Source: Hahella sp. HNIBRBA332
GTDB taxonomy: Bacteria > Pseudomonadota > Gammaproteobacteria > Pseudomonadales > Oleiphilaceae
Direction of reading: 5' to 3'
Assembly (NCBI RefSeq): GCF_030719035.1
Contig: NZ_CP132203.1
Span: forward strand, 5,846,501 to 5,910,500
Length of the DNA stretch: 64,000 nucleotides
Position 1 is the first letter of the stretch. Every line of letters starts with the position of its first letter. Positions 24,665-34,307 of this stretch are shown here, piece by piece. The translations under genes were made by a program, and so were the position numbers. The notes beneath the pieces are model-generated. The model was given only the letters and a program-made list of their open reading frames with translations, did no database searches and was not told the DNA's origin.

Positions 24665-25588
24665 ATGCTGGGTATGTCGGAAATCTTTGATCGGATTAAA
24701 GAATTGGCGCGCCTGATTCAACGGCATTGTCCTACGGATGGCGTGTGTGCAAGCGACATCCCCAGACTCTCGTTCATTCGCTCGTCGTCACCGACGGAAC
24801 CTGTGCTCGCCGTTCATCAGCCCGCTGTCTGCATCGTAGCGCAAGGCGCGAAGAAAGTGATATCCGGGGAAAAGTTGTTCAAATACGACGCCGCCCACTA
24901 TCTGGTGGTGTCGGTGGACCTTCCCATCGCCGGACAAGTGATGGAGGCCTCGCCTGAACAGCCTTATTTGTGCGTGCGGCTGGATTTGGATCTTACTATT
25001 CTCAGTGAGCTCATCCTGGACGAGGGGTCGGTAGATAACAGCGCGACGAACCAAAGCGTTGGGGTCAGTCTCGTGACGCCGCGTCTTTTGGAGGCGGTGA
25101 TCCGGTTGGTCGCTCTGCTGAACGACAACCCTAAAGATATCTCGGTTCTGGCGCCGCTGGCGGAAAAAGAAATTCTATATTGGCTGGCGAATGGCGATCA
25201 GGGTGGGCTGCTGCGTGAAATTACTAACGGGGACAGTCGATTAAGGCAGATAAGCAAAGCCATTCAGCATATCAAAACCACGTTTGACCAGCCTTTTGAT
25301 ATGGAAGAACTCCTGAAACTCACCTGCATGAGCGCCTCCTCGTTCTTCCACCACTTCAGGGCCGCCACCCATATGACGCCGCTGCAGTATCAGAAGCAGC
25401 TGAGGCTGCTGGAAGCGCGCCGCCAATTGTTGCTGGGCGACCAGGACATCTGCAATATCGGCTATGGCGTCGGCTACGACAGCCCCTCGCAGTTCAGCCG
25501 CGAATACGCCCGTCTGTTCGGCCTGCCACCCTCCAAGGATCTGACGCGTATAAAAAACGCCGGCGCGTCTGAACACTGGCTGCCTTAG
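24665..25588 (+). CDS. AraC-family regulator
   Basis: A 307-residue transcriptional regulator. The N-terminal AraC-type ligand domain (about 20-190; AVHQPAVCIVAQGAKKVISGEKLFKYDAAHYLVVSVDLP pattern, split here by position) belongs to the cupin-like class. The C-terminal double helix-turn-helix is at about 205-300 (FDMEELLKLTCMSASSFFHH; DICNIGYGVGYDSPSQFSRE). It follows the SDR gene closely and ends at a strong terminator. The ATG at 24674 is an equally possible start. Inducer unknown. Confidence 0.9.
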   Translation: MLGMSEIFDRIKELARLIQRHCPTDGVCASDIPRLSFIRSSSPTEPVLAVHQPAVCIVAQGAKKVISGEKLFKYDAAHYLVVSVDLPIAGQVMEASPEQPYLCVRLDLDLTILSELILDEGSVDNSATNQSVGVSLVTPRLLEAVIRLVALLNDNPKDISVLAPLAEKEILYWLANGDQGGLLREITNGDSRLRQISKAIQHIKTTFDQPFDMEELLKLTCMSASSFFHHFRAATHMTPLQYQKQLRLLEARRQLLLGDQDICNIGYGVGYDSPSQFSREYARLFGLPPSKDLTRIKNAGASEHWLP

Positions 25589-25610
25589 TCGCCTAATTTG
25601 GCTGTAATGA

Positions 25611-25644
25611 AAAAGCCGACCATCCAAAGACAATCGGCTTTTTT
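25611..25644 (+). terminator. Rho-independent terminator after AraC gene
   Basis: AAAAGCCGA (25611-25619) pairs with TCGGCTTTT (25634-25642) and runs into a six-T tract. It is 22 bp after the AraC-family stop codon. The A-rich upstream side means it may also work on the minus strand for the convergent protease gene. Confidence 0.85.
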
Positions 25645-25696
25645 ATGTCTCAGGCCTGTTGCGTCAGGCGACTGAGATGGAGGTGGGGTTAGCGGG

Positions 25697-27484
25697 TCAC
25701 TCCAGTTCGCCTACCAGATCAACCCCTGAGTAATCGCGGTAGGCGCGGATGCTGATGTACCAGTCGCCGGCGGCGGGGCTGTTGATGGTGCAGACTTCGT
25801 TGTTGCCGTTGGTGTAGGGGCGGCAGTTGTATTCGGAGGTGGTGGGTTGGGCGCCTTGGCGGACGTATAAGTCAGCGTCTCCAGAGCCGCCGGAGATAGT
25901 GGCGGTGAGTTTGCTCATTCCAGAGGGGACGGACAGCTTGTAGTGCTTCCAGTCGCCGGTGTTATCGGAAAGATTTCTTTCCTCGATTCTGGGTGTGTCG
26001 CCAACGGTGACGGTTTGCGTTTTACTGGCGGTGTTGCCGTCGTTATCCGTTACGCTGAGGCTGACGCTGTACCCTCCTGCACTGGTGTAGGCGTGCGTCG
26101 GATTGCGCGAGATGGAGGAATTGCCGTCGCCGAAATCCCACTGCCAGCTGACGATTTCGCCATCGCTGTCTGAGCTTGCGTCGCTGAAGCGCACTACCAG
26201 TTTATCCACCGCAAAGGCGAAGTCTGCGACAGGATCGCCATTGGGCGTTTCATTATCGCCGGCGGGAATCTGATTATTGAAATAACTGGCGACTTGCGGC
26301 CAGATTTTATGAATCAGCACGCCCTGGTTGGGACAGCCGCCAAAGTGATGCAGTGCGATGACGCGGTTGGTTTGTCCTGCGAGAACGGGCGATCCGGAGC
26401 TGCCGCCGATGGTGTCGCAGTTATAGCCCATATCGGTGCCGGTTCCGCGACCGTTGGCGGAAGGTCTATCCACCCGGCACAAGCCGCCGCTGTTCTGGTC
26501 GCTCTCAATGGAAAGCTCCTTGGGATTGCCGCTGCCATGCTGCGGTATGTAGATGCGCTCCTGATTGGTGGCGGGCCGCACATCCAGACCGAAGTAACCG
26601 AAAGACTGAATGGAAGAGAAGTTGTTGACGGTAAACAGGGTGTAGTCCAGCTCATAGTTGGTGGCCAGCATGTTGGCGCCGGTGACCACTTTCGTTCCCG
26701 CTAACGAGCCGCTGCCGCATCCGGTGCGCTGATAGTTGAACCAGACTTCCGTGTTGGCCACGCCGGATTGGGATGAGACGCAATGGTTATTGGTGAAAAC
26801 CCGGTTGTCGGGACCCACGCGCCAAGCCGTGCACAGGCTGGATCCGTTGACGAGTATGCGCGCCACTGGGCGAGTGCGTTCATACTCTTCCGGGTGGCTG
26901 TCCGCCCAGCACTGCACATCGCGTCTTTCATTGACGCCGCAGGTGGACAACCCGATTGTTTGCTGACTCATGAGTTCGTCGATCTCTTCCTGAGGAAAGC
27001 CCTCCATCACGGAATCGACTTCAATGCTGTAAGACGCCTGGCCACTGGCGCCCGGGAAATATTCCACGATTGCGGTGGATCCGATGACGGAAAGCGCGGC
27101 GAAAGAGCTGGCTCCGTCATCGCCTTCGCGCAGCGTATGCAGTGACGGATTGTCGCCGCCGTAGCGATGCGCGATGTCTCCCTGGGCGTTACGCACCACG
27201 ACGTAGCTTCCCTCAGGTATGTCGAAACGGGAGAAATGCACTTTGATGAAGCTGGCGTTTTCTTTGTGTATTTTTATACGGCGATCACTGACCGCCTGAT
27301 AGGCGGCGACGCTTTCCCTCCTTAGTTGGCGCTCATCCGTCAGTAGCCCTTTGAATGTCGTTTTCGAAGCGATGATTATCGGTGGTTGGGGAGCTGCAAC
27401 GGCGTCGTCAGACGCCGCCTGCAAGTTGGCGGATAGTGTTAAGGACAAAGCAAGCCCGGCGACCCAAGCTATTTTTGTTTTCAT
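25697..27484 (-). CDS. Secreted lysyl-endopeptidase-like serine protease, PKD and PPC domains
   Basis: A 595-residue exoenzyme. It has a signal peptide (1-23) and a propeptide of about 150 residues. The S1-fold catalytic domain is about 180-405, with H234 (TNNHC), D280 (ELDYTLF) and S363 (IGGSSGSP), resembling Achromobacter-type lysyl endopeptidases. A PKD domain follows (about 418-495, WQWDFGDGNSSISRNPTHAY), then a bacterial pre-peptidase C-terminal (PPC) domain (about 505-595, GSGDADLYVRQG). PKD and PPC domains typically aid substrate binding or are removed on maturation. Cysteine-rich, as expected for an extracellular protein. Monocistronic. Confidence 0.9.
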   Translation of the reverse strand: MKTKIAWVAGLALSLTLSANLQAASDDAVAAPQPPIIIASKTTFKGLLTDERQLRRESVAAYQAVSDRRIKIHKENASFIKVHFSRFDIPEGSYVVVRNAQGDIAHRYGGDNPSLHTLREGDDGASSFAALSVIGSTAIVEYFPGASGQASYSIEVDSVMEGFPQEEIDELMSQQTIGLSTCGVNERRDVQCWADSHPEEYERTRPVARILVNGSSLCTAWRVGPDNRVFTNNHCVSSQSGVANTEVWFNYQRTGCGSGSLAGTKVVTGANMLATNYELDYTLFTVNNFSSIQSFGYFGLDVRPATNQERIYIPQHGSGNPKELSIESDQNSGGLCRVDRPSANGRGTGTDMGYNCDTIGGSSGSPVLAGQTNRVIALHHFGGCPNQGVLIHKIWPQVASYFNNQIPAGDNETPNGDPVADFAFAVDKLVVRFSDASSDSDGEIVSWQWDFGDGNSSISRNPTHAYTSAGGYSVSLSVTDNDGNTASKTQTVTVGDTPRIEERNLSDNTGDWKHYKLSVPSGMSKLTATISGGSGDADLYVRQGAQPTTSEYNCRPYTNGNNEVCTINSPAAGDWYISIRAYRDYSGVDLVGELE

Positions 27485-27880
27485 AAGGTCCTCTCACATT
27501 AGATAGTTAATTCCATTTTCCTAGCCTTAACGGCAGTTTTAACCCTACCTCTTACGTGAATGGATATACTCAAACGGAATATTTATAGTTATTGGTATTC
27601 TAATGGTACAGGATAGCCAACTTATTCGAGCAGTTAGAAAAGAAGTGAAACTTTCTACAATTTAGTCTAAAGGGCGGGGCGTTTATGCTCGAAAGGAATG
27701 AGCGGCGACCTGAACGGCTTGTCGAAGACAATGTGGAATGGGGGCCGGTTTCAGGCTTCCGCCGGCCTGCTGACACTAACGCTGAATACAAAAACGCCGG
27801 CCGCTCATACAAGCGGCCGGCGTTTTAAGTTAAGGCGTGACATGTAGGTTCGTCAGTGGATATGACGAGCGCGTGGGGTC
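27485..27880. other. Gene-free gap upstream of protease
   Basis: 396 bp. It contains the strong hairpin terminator at 27791-27826 for the lipoprotein gene on the left-going strand, and should hold the protease promoter between about 27485 and 27700. The only open frame spans the terminator and looks unlike a protein. Confidence 0.45.
27791..27826 (-). terminator. Strong rho-independent terminator
   Basis: A perfect 15-bp inverted repeat, AAAACGCCGGCCGCT (27791-27805) and AGCGGCCGGCGTTTT (27812-27826), with a 6-nt loop. It is flanked by A and T tracts, so it can stop transcription in both directions. It lies 54 bp past the stop of the TPR-like lipoprotein gene on the minus strand. Confidence 0.92.
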
Positions 27881-29077
27881 TTAGCCTTGCTTCAGCCAGT
27901 GACGGAAATCTTCCCGTTCCAGTAAGGGGCCGAAGCGGCCGTCTTCACGCAGGACGGCTTCATCAAATTCATAGCTGAAACGTTCTTTTAAAACTTTCAG
28001 GGTTTCCCAGGCAATGTCGAGCCGGTCGGTCTTGATGAGGGCGAAGGTCAGCGTGGAGTAACTCGGCTCATAGTATGAATCGCTACGAATGGCTTCGTAG
28101 GAAAGACGGATAGCTTCGTCATACTTTTCACTGAGCAGTTTGACTCGCGCCAGCTCGTCCAGAATGCCTGCGTCCTTCAGCCCCGTCTGCTCAATCTGCG
28201 CCTGCAGGTGTTCCGCCGCCGCTTGATAGTTTTCCTGGTTCAGGCTGCGGTAATAAAGCAGCCACTGATAGTTGGGAGAGGTTCCCAGACGCTCATGCAA
28301 CACGGCGGTCTGCTCTACAAATCCCGCCAGATCGCCGACATTGAGGAGTGACTCCGCGTAGAACAACTGGAGGTAGTCATCGTTGCGGCGCTCGTCAGCG
28401 AGACCTCCGAATACGCGATGAATTTCTGCGACATTGTCGGACCTGGAGACTTTGCCAAGCTCCAGGAGCAGCGCCTGCTTGGTGGGATTGCCTTGCAGGT
28501 TGATTCGATAGCTCAAGGACAGCCCTTGGGCGATGCGGTAACTCAGGTCATACACCGACAGCCAGTTGTGGAAATCGGTAATCCGGTATTCTCCTGAGGC
28601 GTCTCTTCGATAGTAAACCGTCAGATATCCCAGGGCTTCATCATCCAGTCGATAGGTAATTTGAGACTGCTCAGGGTTGATACTGGCGATGTCGTAGTAA
28701 CCGGTTTCCGACGGCATATCGAGAAGGCTGCCGGCGACGATGGCGCGATAGTTGGATAATTGCGTATCAATGAGACGGTTCTTGGCGCTGGGACGAAACG
28801 CGACGGGCAGATCGGAGCGATCCACCGCTTTACCCAGCAGCTCCCGCATGTCCACCATGTCGACGATTTTGTCGGCGTTACGCAGGTTCAGAAGATCCCG
28901 TAACTGCTTGGCGAACTCATTGATGGGGCGGGAAGGGTACTCCCCCGGGGTTTCCGCCGCAGCGGTGGCGCTATCCGTAGACGCGGATTGTGTGGCGCAA
29001 CCAACGATGAAGAGGGAAAACGTCAGAACGCCGAGCGTCGCGCAGTGTTTAATGAGCCATTTCACGGAGCGGATCAT
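27881..29077 (-). CDS. Lipoprotein with TPR-like repeats
   Basis: A 398-residue protein with a lipoprotein signal (LFIVGC, lipidated Cys near residue 27). A mixed domain (about 50-185, YRRDASGEYRITDFHNW) is followed by helical TPR-like repeats (about 215-380, e.g. ESLLNVGDLAGFVEQ and ARVKLLSEKYDEAIRLSYEAI). Its start overlaps the stop of the transglutaminase-like gene by 4 bp (ATGA), so the two are translationally coupled and probably act together at the cell envelope. No specific family name recognised. Confidence 0.75.
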   Translation of the reverse strand: MIRSVKWLIKHCATLGVLTFSLFIVGCATQSASTDSATAAAETPGEYPSRPINEFAKQLRDLLNLRNADKIVDMVDMRELLGKAVDRSDLPVAFRPSAKNRLIDTQLSNYRAIVAGSLLDMPSETGYYDIASINPEQSQITYRLDDEALGYLTVYYRRDASGEYRITDFHNWLSVYDLSYRIAQGLSLSYRINLQGNPTKQALLLELGKVSRSDNVAEIHRVFGGLADERRNDDYLQLFYAESLLNVGDLAGFVEQTAVLHERLGTSPNYQWLLYYRSLNQENYQAAAEHLQAQIEQTGLKDAGILDELARVKLLSEKYDEAIRLSYEAIRSDSYYEPSYSTLTFALIKTDRLDIAWETLKVLKERFSYEFDEAVLREDGRFGPLLEREDFRHWLKQG

Positions 29078-31113
29078 TGCGGCGCCTCCAAACCATAAAC
29101 CATTGACTGAATGGATGAGATGAAGTCCGCAAAGCGTGACTTATCCGCCTCCTCGCTGCGCGTCACCTGATAGTAGTGCTCGCCGGAATCGTTGATTTGT
29201 TTCTTCAGGTCCAGAAATGACTGAGTTTCCGCAGCAGGCATGGCTGCGCGTTTGAATTCCAGCTCATGATGCAGATTCAGCGTGCGGCCCAGATAGTCTT
29301 CCTGATAGAAGTAATTGAAATAGTCGTTGCTCAGGCTGACCTTGGCGGCCTGATCGGTAAATTTGAGGCTGTAGGGATATTCCAGGGAAATATCATGCAC
29401 CACCCTGATTGGCCCTGGCAGCGTCAGAGGCCCTGAACGCCGCGTCACCGCCGGACTTTTTACGTACTCAAACAGCGAATAGGCATAGAAGCGGGTAGCC
29501 TGCACGTCGTCCATGGGCGCATAAAAATCATTGATGCGGTAATGCTCATCAATAATAAAGCGATTGTTATCGCCATCGTCGGTGATCTGGACCGGCTCCA
29601 GTTGTTCTGCGCCGGGATACAGTTTCTGCATGTAGTTCAACATATCCTGGCTGAACTCGCGTATGGATTTATTGGCCAGACGCTGGCGCATGCGATCCGC
29701 TTCAATACCGGTGTATTCCGTGGTGATGAAATGCTCCACAGGCGCGCTGTAATCAATTACCTTGAAGCGCTCGCGAGTGATCATACTGGGAGCGCCCGCT
29801 ACTTCCGGCAGACCGACTTTGACCAGCTCCCGTTCACTGGGATGGCCGATAATCAGCGCTTTGCCGTAATCATAGTATCCCAGAGTGTTCAACGAGCCTT
29901 TCTGGTAGCGACGGGTGGGGTCCAGCCAGTAACGCTGGCCATCCAGCTCCACCAGTGTGATGACATGGTCGAAGCCGCCGGGCGAGGGCGCGATCTTATC
30001 GACGCCGGAGGCGATCTCCCAGGACACCAGGGCGGGGTAGGCGTCTATGCCGATGCTTCTGAGCAGGGACACCAGCAGCAGGGTTTTGTCTTTGCAGTCG
30101 CCGTAGCGGTTTTCAATCACTGTATCCGGCGCCCGGGGCAGGTGAGAATTCTGGCCCAGCTCGATGCCCAGATAACGAATTTGCTCCTGTGCGAACTGCA
30201 GCGCGGCGATCACCGCCTGCTCTTTGGGCATGCTTTTCAGCTCATCCCGCAGATCGCGCAGTTCTTTGGATTTGATGGGGCGCACGGCGTACAGAGGCTC
30301 CGCCCAGCGGATCACGCCATCCCAGTCCGGGAAATCCGTCAGGCTGATAAAGCTGCCCGGCTCATAATCCAGAGGGTAGTCGCCTTCGTGGTAGTAGGCG
30401 GGGACATTGGCGTCATCCCACACATAGGCTTTGGATTTACCGTAAGCGCTGATAGTGGGCTGGGCGTCGTATTTCACGGCGGAGATGCGCAGTTCTCGGT
30501 TGGGCGGCGCAATGACGCGGGTATACAGACGATGCACCGGCACTTGCCAGGACATGGAAAGACCCTGGAAGTAGTGGTCGCCGAATACGGGATTGCGGCC
30601 GACGATGGAGTAGCTGTAGTCCACGACATCGCCTACCCGGGTGCCTTTGACGAACACCACGCTGGTGACGTAACCGCTGAACATTTCCTGGCTCAGCTCG
30701 GTTTCTTCTCTGATCAGGGTGATGCTTTGCGGGTCCAGACGGTCAGTGACCTTGCCGTCGCGGATAACGTTCAGCTTGTGCCAAACCAATTGCTGAAAGT
30801 CTGGATTGAAGGTGACTTTGAGGTGGGAAATCTCCTCCAAGCCGTCCAGATTGTTGGCGCGTTCGACAAAGCGATAGAAGTATTGCGGCGAGCGCGTGGC
30901 GGCGCTGGTCTGGCGGTCCACCAACATATACTCGACCGCCCCGTTGCTCTGTTCAGGAGCGACTGGCGCCTGCACAGACTCCACCCATTTCGGGGCGGCG
31001 GAGATGTCGTAGGCGTAACCATTGGATTTAAACGTTTGGGCGTTGGCCTGGCAGGCGAGCATGACGCCCAGGGTGGCGAGAAGGCCATAAAGTCTGCCGG
31101 AGAAGCGATTCAT
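29074..31113 (-). CDS. DUF3857 / transglutaminase-like periplasmic protein
   Basis: A 679-residue exported protein. The signal peptide (LYGLLATLGVMLACQANA) precedes a DUF3857 domain (about 50-230). A transglutaminase-like core follows with Cys in RYGDCKDKT, His in GGFDHVIT and Asp in YWLDPT, so the catalytic triad is intact, then a DUF2569/3858-like C-terminal region. Such proteins may act as periplasmic transglutaminase-type enzymes or proteases on unknown targets. The start at 31113 follows AAGGAAG; an upstream ATG at 31137 lacks this. It forms an overlapping two-gene unit with the lipoprotein. Confidence 0.87.
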   Translation of the reverse strand: MNRFSGRLYGLLATLGVMLACQANAQTFKSNGYAYDISAAPKWVESVQAPVAPEQSNGAVEYMLVDRQTSAATRSPQYFYRFVERANNLDGLEEISHLKVTFNPDFQQLVWHKLNVIRDGKVTDRLDPQSITLIREETELSQEMFSGYVTSVVFVKGTRVGDVVDYSYSIVGRNPVFGDHYFQGLSMSWQVPVHRLYTRVIAPPNRELRISAVKYDAQPTISAYGKSKAYVWDDANVPAYYHEGDYPLDYEPGSFISLTDFPDWDGVIRWAEPLYAVRPIKSKELRDLRDELKSMPKEQAVIAALQFAQEQIRYLGIELGQNSHLPRAPDTVIENRYGDCKDKTLLLVSLLRSIGIDAYPALVSWEIASGVDKIAPSPGGFDHVITLVELDGQRYWLDPTRRYQKGSLNTLGYYDYGKALIIGHPSERELVKVGLPEVAGAPSMITRERFKVIDYSAPVEHFITTEYTGIEADRMRQRLANKSIREFSQDMLNYMQKLYPGAEQLEPVQITDDGDNNRFIIDEHYRINDFYAPMDDVQATRFYAYSLFEYVKSPAVTRRSGPLTLPGPIRVVHDISLEYPYSLKFTDQAAKVSLSNDYFNYFYQEDYLGRTLNLHHELEFKRAAMPAAETQSFLDLKKQINDSGEHYYQVTRSEEADKSRFADFISSIQSMVYGLEAPQ

Positions 31114-31222
31114 TCGTCTTCCTTGTGAGTACATCAATCAAAAAGGGTAGGCGGCGCAGTTTACCACGTACCTGACGGCATGTGAGCGGTCAAATTGTAA
31201 ACAAATTAAGAATATCGCCGCG

Positions 31223-32911
31223 TTATTCTGCGGCGTATACCTCTTCGCCGCGCAGCCAGGTCATCATGACCCTGGCCTGACGGATGTATTGGGGGGCGGC
31301 GTCGAGAATATTTCTGTCCAACACCACAAAGTCTGCGGATTTGCCGACGCGGATTGAGCCGGTGATCGCCTCCAGTCCCAGGGCCGTGGCGGCGTTGATG
31401 GTGTAAGCGTCGAGGGCGGCGCGCACATTGGGCAAACCCTGCTCCCTGAGTTGCACGGCGTTGGCGATGGCGGCCATCGGACTGATGGGATTGACGTTCC
31501 AATCGCTGCTGAGAGTGACATTGGCGCCGTTGGCGTACACATCCCCCAGAGGAATGAGGCGATGCGCCCGCTGCTTCCCGATCAGCGGCTCGGCCCAGCT
31601 ATGGTCCGCCGCGCCGACATAGTCGGAGCCAACCTGAAAATCCGCATCTACTTGCAGCATCTTGAAACGGTCCAGATCGCTCGCATCTATAAGCTCCAGA
31701 TGCGTCATGTTGTAGCGGCGTTGTGAGCCGGCCTGGCGGGCGGCGGCGATGGCGTTGAGGCTTTCGCGCACTGCGCCGTCGCCGATGGCGTGGATATGCG
31801 CGCCATAGCCGAGACGGTCCAGCTTGACCAGCCAATCCTGCATGATCGCCTGGGGCAGGTAGTTAAGGCCATAGGGCGACTGCGGAAAATAGGTGAAATC
31901 ATACGGTTGCAGGGTCTTCGCCGTGCCATTGACAAGAATGCCGTCGCTGTACATTTTCACCTGATTGACGATCAACAGGCCGTTTGGGTCCGGGTTGTAA
32001 ACTGAACGTAGAAAGTCCAACTGCTCCTGTTGCGGTACATGAGGGTAAATCCAGGGGCGCAGGGATACGCGGGCGGTCAATTCGCCATCGGCAGCCACTG
32101 CGCGCCACACGTCATACCAGCCGCGTTTCCAGTACAGGCGACCGTCGCCAATGGTGGTGACGCCGTAACGCGCGGCTTCCGCCAGGCCATTTAACAAGCC
32201 GTCGTAGCTAACCTCAAACTTATTGCGCAAACTGTTCCAGGCCTGCTCCATGACGATATCGCCGGCGTTATCCACAATGATCCCGTTCAACGCGCCGGTT
32301 TGCGGATCTTTCATGATTTTTCCCCCTTGCGGGTCCGGCGTATCCCCATTGATGCCGGCGAGACGCAGGGCGACGGAGTTAATCCACATGGAGTGTGAAG
32401 TCTGCTCCATGATCACCACCGGACGGTCCGGGAACACGCTGTCGATCACTTGCAGGGGCGTGGGGCCTTCTGCGTTCAAGGTGGCGTCGATGGTATGGCC
32501 CCAGCCGATCACCCACTGGTCCGGCTGCGAGGCTTCACGACACTGGCGTAAGTAAGGCAGCTGTTCGCTGGGCGTCAGGTCTGGGGCGAGTTCGCAATCG
32601 CCGCCAGCGGAGGAAGCGGCCTCGAAGACATGATTATGGTTGTCGATAAAGCCTGGTAGCAGTAAGCCGCCTTTTACATCAATAACCTGGGTGTTCTCAT
32701 CCAGCAAGGCCTCAATGTCCGCAGTCTTTCCCACCGCGATAATGGCGCCGTTGCGGGCCGCTACCGCCTGCGCCATGGGCTTTTGCGCGTCGGCGGTGTA
32801 AACCACGGCGTTGATGAAGGCCAGATCAGCGCTGTTCTCACTGTGAGTGGCGGCTTCGATATTCAGGGAAAACGCCAGCACAATTGGAGCGCATACATAG
32901 GTTGGATTCAT
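31223..32911 (-). CDS. Exported amidohydrolase (YtcJ-like)
   Basis: A 562-residue metal-dependent hydrolase of the amidohydrolase 3 (YtcJ) group. The N-terminal hydrophobic stretch (VCAPIVLAFSLNIEAA) looks like a signal peptide. Metal-site motifs are GFIDNHNHVFEA (HxH), HIHAIGDGA and the late Asp in LSSDWNV, inside a TIM barrel flanked by the small beta domain. Substrates could be N-acyl or cyclic amides; not determinable here. The start at 32911 follows AAGGAG and overlaps the histidine kinase stop (ATGA), so it is the last gene of the two-component operon. Confidence 0.88.
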   Translation of the reverse strand: MNPTYVCAPIVLAFSLNIEAATHSENSADLAFINAVVYTADAQKPMAQAVAARNGAIIAVGKTADIEALLDENTQVIDVKGGLLLPGFIDNHNHVFEAASSAGGDCELAPDLTPSEQLPYLRQCREASQPDQWVIGWGHTIDATLNAEGPTPLQVIDSVFPDRPVVIMEQTSHSMWINSVALRLAGINGDTPDPQGGKIMKDPQTGALNGIIVDNAGDIVMEQAWNSLRNKFEVSYDGLLNGLAEAARYGVTTIGDGRLYWKRGWYDVWRAVAADGELTARVSLRPWIYPHVPQQEQLDFLRSVYNPDPNGLLIVNQVKMYSDGILVNGTAKTLQPYDFTYFPQSPYGLNYLPQAIMQDWLVKLDRLGYGAHIHAIGDGAVRESLNAIAAARQAGSQRRYNMTHLELIDASDLDRFKMLQVDADFQVGSDYVGAADHSWAEPLIGKQRAHRLIPLGDVYANGANVTLSSDWNVNPISPMAAIANAVQLREQGLPNVRAALDAYTINAATALGLEAITGSIRVGKSADFVVLDRNILDAAPQYIRQARVMMTWLRGEEVYAAE

Positions 32912-34305
32912 TGAGTCGGCTCCTTGGGCCAGCACAGGGTGAAGCAAGCGCCGCCTTGGCGGCTGTCGGTTACGCTCACGGTTCCGCCATGCAGAGTGGA
33001 AATACTTTTTACGATCGCCAAACCCAGGCCGGCGCCGCCGGAATCCCGGGAGCGGCTGGGGTCGAGTCGGGTGAATGGCTCGAACACGCGCTGACGCTTG
33101 CCAGGAGGCACGCCAGGACCGTCGTCGTCCACCTGGATCTCGAAGTGGGCGTCAGTCAGGCGCCAGCTGATTCTGACGCTGTGGTCGGCGAAACGGGCGG
33201 CGTTTCTGATCAGATTCACCAAGGCGCGGGAGAATAGACGCCGGTCCGCCCATACCTGGATTTCCTGCATGGCCGGCTCCGTTGGCGTAACAAACTCTAC
33301 CTGTGGATGCATTTTGCGTTGCTTGGCCAGAATCTCTTCCACTACATCCATCACTGCGACCGGCTCACACTGCAGGTCTCCGCGACCATGCTCCAGGCGG
33401 GAGTAGCTGAGTACTTCTTTGACCAAGCCGCTCAGTTCGTCCAAGGCGCCGCTGATTTCTTGATGTAACGCGCGGATATTTTGTGCATTCGGGTCGGATT
33501 TATCGGTTTCATCATCCGCCAAGTCCAGCGCGAAACTGATGCGCGCCATTGGGCTGCGGAACTCATGAGCGACGCCATGTAGCAGATCGCGCAGATCGTC
33601 ATAGTGGCGGGCGCGGCTTTCTTTTTCCTGCGCGATATGGCGTTCCACGGTTGACGCCTGTTGGAGTAGTTCTGCAGGAGTGGCGGCGGACTGCACGGGG
33701 CCGGTGGGGCCATTGAATAAACCGTTGATGCGGCGCAACGCGGCGCTGACTTGCGAGATAGACTCCCGCAATGGCCGTTTTACGCTGGCGAGCAGCAGGT
33801 ACAGGACCACCGCCAACAGGCTCAGGTAAAGCACGACGTAGCCCGCCAGCCAACTATAGAAAGATCCGCCGTCTCCCTGTTCTTTGAATACCGCCTCCAA
33901 CGTCATATTTTTGTTGGGGATGGCGGCCTGCACGCTCCAGGAGTCCGGGGAACTGCGCTCCGTCACCAGATACTCGCCCGCCATCAGACGGCGGCGCTGG
34001 TCAAGGGACAGGCTCATGTCTTTATTTTCCAGAATCGAGTATTCGATCAACTCATAAGAGGGTTGCATGGCTATGTCCGCACTTTCCAGCAGGTCTGAGG
34101 CGGCGGCCAGTAAACGGTCTCCCGCGCTCGTCGCTTTCAATTCCGACAGCTCTGCGGCGATTTCCCGCATTCCTTCTCCAGAGTGGCGGCGCGACTCTTC
34201 CGCAGAAAGCGCATTTTCCCACCATAGCAGGGGATAGGCCCAGTCATAGGCGATGAAGCAGACGCAAAACAACAACGCCAGGGCGGCGTAAAAGCGTGGA
34301 AACAT
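32908..34305 (-). CDS. RstB-like sensor histidine kinase
   Basis: A 465-residue membrane sensor kinase. It has TM1 (5-25), a periplasmic domain (about 27-150) with no recognised fold, TM2 (152-174), a HAMP-like linker, and a HisKA box with H247 in HGVAHEFRSPMAR. The HATPase domain follows (N box LVNLIRNAARFADH, G1 DDDGPGVP, G2 GGAGLGLAIVKS). The H-box wording resembles E. coli RstB. It phosphorylates the regulator encoded 2 bp upstream. The ligand is unknown; association with a secreted protease and an amidohydrolase suggests an envelope or nutrient cue. Confidence 0.9.
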   Translation of the reverse strand: MFPRFYAALALLFCVCFIAYDWAYPLLWWENALSAEESRRHSGEGMREIAAELSELKATSAGDRLLAAASDLLESADIAMQPSYELIEYSILENKDMSLSLDQRRRLMAGEYLVTERSSPDSWSVQAAIPNKNMTLEAVFKEQGDGGSFYSWLAGYVVLYLSLLAVVLYLLLASVKRPLRESISQVSAALRRINGLFNGPTGPVQSAATPAELLQQASTVERHIAQEKESRARHYDDLRDLLHGVAHEFRSPMARISFALDLADDETDKSDPNAQNIRALHQEISGALDELSGLVKEVLSYSRLEHGRGDLQCEPVAVMDVVEEILAKQRKMHPQVEFVTPTEPAMQEIQVWADRRLFSRALVNLIRNAARFADHSVRISWRLTDAHFEIQVDDDGPGVPPGKRQRVFEPFTRLDPSRSRDSGGAGLGLAIVKSISTLHGGTVSVTDSRQGGACFTLCWPKEPTQ

Positions 34306-34307
34306 AC

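Noticed and set aside
27600..27812. A 70-codon minus-strand frame
   Set aside because: It includes a perfect terminator hairpin and has no ribosome binding site.
29542..31128. A 528-codon plus-strand open frame
   Set aside because: It mirrors the DUF3857/transglutaminase gene, whose catalytic residues and ribosome binding site are on the minus strand.
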